A stretch of DNA of 64,000 bases. Origin: Mrakia gelida. Taxonomy: Eukaryota; Basidiomycota; Tremellomycetes; Cystofilobasidiales; Mrakiaceae. Numbering within the stretch: position 1 is the stretch's first letter; each line of letters opens with the position of its first letter. The position numbers and the translations under genes are program-made. This document shows positions 60,952-64,000 of this stretch, piece after piece. The DNA is taken from assembly GCA_024345305.1 (NCBI GenBank), contig BRON01000001.1, positions 992,001 to 1,056,000 of the forward strand, written 5' to 3'. A model generated the notes under the pieces. The model was not told the origin of the DNA and searched no databases. It worked only from the letters and a program-made list of their open reading frames with translations.

Positions 60952-62087
60952 ATGGTATGCTCGTCTTCTATCTCTGTCTTCGGCTGGACCTCTGAGAGCT
61001 AAGAGCTGACCTTCCGCTCTCTCCTCTTGCCAGACTTCGACCCGTCGACCTCGACCTCTTCCCTCCTTGCCGTGGGATGTCCTGCTCGTCGTCCTGGAGC
61101 ACTCGGACTCTCCTGCTCTCTCTCAAGTCTGCTACGACTTCCTCATCGTCTCAGGTCCCCGTCTCTACCATCACATCACCCTCAAGAACCTCGAACAGCT
61201 TCGAAGACTCTTCTGCGAATCAGAGGTGAGCTCGACCCCTCCTCCCCCGACGTCTTCCGTTCTTGTGCTTCCCCCAAACAAGGGCTGAACCTTTCGTTTG
61301 TTCTTGCGTTGGCTTGATGTAGCTATCCTCAACCTCCCGCCTCTCACCCTACCTCTCCCTCTCCCAAACTCGCCATCTCACCATCGACTTTGCTCGCTCC
61401 CCCTTGGCTCCTCCTCCCTCGTCCAAACACCTCCTCCGATCCCTCGACCTCTCCTCCTCCCGCCTGCCCTTCCCCTCCCAAACTTCCATCCCTCTCGAAA
61501 CCCTCCGCATCCTTCTCAACAATCAAACCAAACCCATCCTCAACCCCTTGCAAACCATCCTCTTCCCCTTACTCAACCCTCGCTCCGTCGAGTTCGTCTG
61601 CTCGGAGTCCTCCTCCTCCTCCTCGCCCTCCAACACCCCCACCCACGGCGGCTTGACGCTCTTTTCCGACCTCGGCGAACTCCCCTCCCACCCTCTCCTC
61701 AACCTCAACGGACCTCTCCACTCCTGGTCCCAACTTCAGAAACTCTCCTTTCAAGGGATCGTTCCCTTTCGCTACCTCCAAGGGAACTGTCTCGTCGCGT
61801 CCCTCCCTCGCGAGACCCTCCCTTCGCTCGACGCGATCAGGTTCTACGTTGGAGGAGGAGGGTCACGAGCAGGGGAGGGATGTTGCTGGGCACCGAGGAA
61901 GTCAGGAAGGGATTTCCTGGAGCACTGGATGGGGAACGCGAAGGCTTTTGGGTTGGAGACGATGGGAGAGAGGGCAGTGATGGTGTTTGTTGTCGAGAGG
62001 GAGGGGATGAGGGAGGAGTTGGAGAGGGAGCTGGAGAGGAGGTATCCGGAGTGGCTAGGCAGAGTGAGGGTTGAGGTCGAGACATGA
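60952..62087 (+). CDS. F-box-like protein
   Basis: The N-terminus reads TSTRRPRPLPSLPWDVLLVV followed by LEHSDSPALSQVCYDFLIVS and GPRLYHHITLKNLEQLRRLF. LPWDVLLVVLEHSDSPALSQV...RLYHHITL is the F-box followed by the first strand of a leucine-rich-repeat-like region, common in basidiomycetes. The remainder (SRLSPYLSLSQTRHLTIDF, LETLRILLNN, RSVEFVCSES, LQKLSFQGIVPF, RDFLEHWMGNAKAFGLETM) fits that picture. The start codon is alone on its exon: ATG (60952-60954) is followed at once by a GTATGC donor, and the intron ends at 61033. Two introns in total. Substrate recognition and targets are unknown. Confidence 0.7.
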
Positions 62088-63228
62088 GAGGCGAGAAGGG
62101 TAAGAGATGGGGAGGGAGAGGGAGGGACGCGTCGCTTTGGACTTCGAAGATGATTGAGGAGCTTTCGGGCTCAGATCCGCGGTTGTAGGGCTAGCCGAGT
62201 GGCCTGGAGAATATCTCAGAGGGTTCCTGGGTCTTCTTGAGGTGTGAGTGAGGCCTTGAGATGAGGAGGAACAGCGTCGGAGATCTCCCGACGAGCGACG
62301 CGTCCGAACGGACGGACGAGTTTCGAGAGCGAGAGCGAGGCAGATTTTCCGGTCGGCACAATTCAGCAGCGGACACCATCCTGACATGAGCTAGTCCGTC
62401 GGACGCTGATATTTCCAAGAGTTGGGAAGATTTTGTCGATCTCTCTTCTTCAAAAACACGGGACCCAGGGCTGAAAACTCAAACTCGAAGCTGGAGCTCA
62501 ACACTTCCCTCCCTCCTTGCAACGAATTTCATTCGCTAGCTGATTTTCCATCCTTGACTATCTTGTCGCAACAGGAGGGTTTTCGTGTGATCTCTGCGAT
62601 GCGTCGGAGGGAGCGAACCTTTCGCCGAGATGGGGAGGACGACGCGAAACGAAAGAAATCAAAGCTGACGACCTCACTTCCCATCCCTTGCTCAGCCGGC
62701 TTCGGATAGCATACGATTCTTCAAGACGGAGGGAGAAGTTGAGGTCAGCGTTTTCCCCTCCCTCTCTATTTTTCTCCCTCCCTTCCCTTCAAACAGCTCA
62801 GCTCGGATGACGCTCGACTTCGGCCTCTCTCCCTCCTTCCTCCCTTCCTCCCCTTCCTCCCCCCACTCCTTATCGCTTCGCAGATTTTCAGCCCAGCTTG
62901 TGCGTTATCTCCTCTTACTGCTCAACTTTGCTCCCAGAAGCTCTCCATCGCGACGGACGCGGAGCCAAACTGAAACTTGGCGAAAAGAGCGACGACCCGA
63001 CCGACCGCTCTCCCCTCTTTGCCGTTTTCGTTCGATTTCAAGCTGACCTGCCTTTCTTCTCTTGCTTTCTCTCCCCCAACCACCACAACCTCCAAACACT
63101 CCGTCATCCTCTACACCTAGCCCTAGCCCTCCTGAAGCCTCCCACTTCACCCAGACCACCCTGCGAGGACCCCCTCCCCCCCCTCTTCCCTCTCCTCCCC
63201 TTCCTTCTCCCTCGCCTCTTTCCTCACC
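62088..63228. other. Long upstream region of Pma1
   Basis: About 1.1 kb between the F-box-like stop and the Pma1 start. It has C/T-rich blocks close to the start codon (from 63050), intron-like signals (GTCAGCG at about 62743 and CTGACC near 63041) that suggest a spliced 5' UTR, and GACGCGTC near 62127. A long leader and strong promoter would suit an abundant protein such as Pma1. No coding exon is supported. Confidence 0.5.
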
Positions 63229-64000
63229 ATGAGCGACCCCGAAAAGCAAGAACCCATCGCCAGCGGCACTCCTCCAGATGAACCCAAGTCGGCTCCTCCT
63301 CGTACGTTCACACTCTCTCACTCTCTCACCTTCTCGCTTCCCACGTTGTTGTTATCTCTCCCAGAAGCGATCGTTCGAGCTGACTCTCTTCTTTCCCCAC
63401 TCCCTCCCTCTCTGTTTGGTTGGAACGAAACGATAGCGGACGACGAGGTTGTTCCCGAGGAGAAGAAGAAGAGAGAGTACAAGGAGATGGAACACAAGTC
63501 AGATGGAGATCAGCACGCTAAGGTCGCAATGGATACCGTCAGTATCAGCTCTCTTCCTTGGGCAGGAGGAGTTCTGTCGCCAATCGAGCGGCTCCAACTC
63601 ACGCCTCTTCCCTTCCCTCTTGTTTTTCTTGTTGGGGTGAACGTACAGATCCAATTCACAGCTGAGGATCTCTACGATAAGGACAAGGTCGATATCGAGC
63701 AGTAAGTTTGCTCGCTTCCCCTTCTTTCAGCAGCTCGAGGGAGGGAGAGAGAAGGAGAAGGAGAGTCGTCGACGTCGGAGTCGCGCCGTTATCGCTTCCG
63801 TTCTCGCTGAACTCCCCCAACCCTTCCTTCCTCTGCTCTTGTCTTTTTCTCCCAGTGTCGTGATGGAGGAGGTTATGCAGCTTCTTCAGTGAGTCCACCA
63901 TCTCCTCTACTCGTTCGAGCGCTCCTTCGTCGGCGGAAGGAAGCCAGGAGGAGTGGAGCCGACATCCTCGCTCGCCTCCTTTTTGCCTGACTCGGATCCC
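63229..64000 (+). CDS. pma1: Plasma-membrane H+-ATPase, N-terminal part only
   Basis: The start MSDPEKQEPIASGTPPDEPK is followed by an acidic/basic stretch DDEVVPEEKKKREYKEMEHK and the conserved N-terminal block QFTAEDLYDKDKVDIEQ and VVMEEVMQLLQ. The AEDLYDKDKVD...LLQ segment is characteristic of fungal Pma1, the P3A-type ATPase that pumps protons out and energises nutrient uptake. The transporters in this window (OPT, MFS) would depend on that gradient. Three short introns are visible. The last exon seen ends at 63888, followed by a GTGAGT donor; the window ends inside the next intron, so the phosphorylation and transmembrane domains are not included. Confidence 0.85.

Noticed and set aside
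62180..62240. tRNA-like text (GCCGAGTGG ... GGTTC)
   Set aside because: No matching acceptor stem or T-loop consensus could be formed, and the spacing is wrong.

Overview
The window is a piece of a fungal nuclear genome, very probably a basidiomycete and most likely Pucciniomycotina (a red-yeast or Microbotryomycetes-like relative). The evidence is: GC-rich DNA, genes packed on both strands, almost every gene cut by many short introns (about 40-120 nt, donor GTGAGT/GTGAGC/GTTCGT, branch site CTGAC/CTAAC, acceptor CAG), and a fungal gene set that includes an NRPS-like reductase, a TEY MAP kinase, an OPT transporter, a CPL1-like secreted protein and Pma1. The clade is an inference from style and not from a search.

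Layout. 0.2-7.8 kb: an adenylate-forming reductase (+), a short-chain dehydrogenase (-) and an unrecognised gene (-). 8-13.1 kb: a secreted GH28 exo-polygalacturonase (+), a single-pass membrane protein (+) and a 52-residue secreted Cys peptide (-). 13.5-17 kb: an Mtm1/SLC25A39-like mitochondrial carrier and a DUF4748-like small protein (both -). 17.7-24.5 kb: a Fus3/Kss1-type MAP kinase (+) convergent with a quinate-family MFS transporter (-). 24.7-27.5 kb: poorly resolved, with one probable unknown gene on - and coding-like segments on +. 27.7-32.6 kb: an oligopeptide transporter (+). 33.1-35.3 kb: an unknown secreted protein (-) and a weak small ORF (-). 35.5-41.6 kb: a disordered Ser-rich protein, an Mba1/mL45-like mitochondrial protein, a small membrane-protein candidate and a CPL1-like Cys-rich protein (all +). 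42-53.6 kb: an F-box protein, a TBC Rab-GAP, a bZIP factor and an alpha/beta hydrolase (all -). 54-64 kb: a small unknown gene, a Ser-rich secreted protein with an apparent frameshift, an arrestin-like adaptor with a PPxY motif, an F-box-like protein and the first exons of the plasma-membrane H+-ATPase Pma1 (all +), cut by the window end.

Functional themes. The genes are mostly ordinary neighbours and not one pathway. Several act at the plasma membrane or cell surface: Pma1, OPT and MFS transporters, an arrestin adaptor that could direct transporter ubiquitination, and a Rab-GAP. There is a possible pectin link (exo-polygalacturonase plus a transporter of the quinate/galacturonate type, 10 kb apart) and two mitochondrial proteins. 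The most unusual signals are in RNA processing: a palindrome GACGCGTC that recurs in introns, often directly before the branch site; several 9-16 nt exons; one GC-AG intron; a start codon isolated on its own exon; and a tandemly duplicated intron in the OPT gene. At three places the family reading frame needs one extra base (near 26,692, 31,773 and 55,873). These could be assembly errors or real lesions. All coordinates of spliced genes run from start codon to stop codon and include introns.
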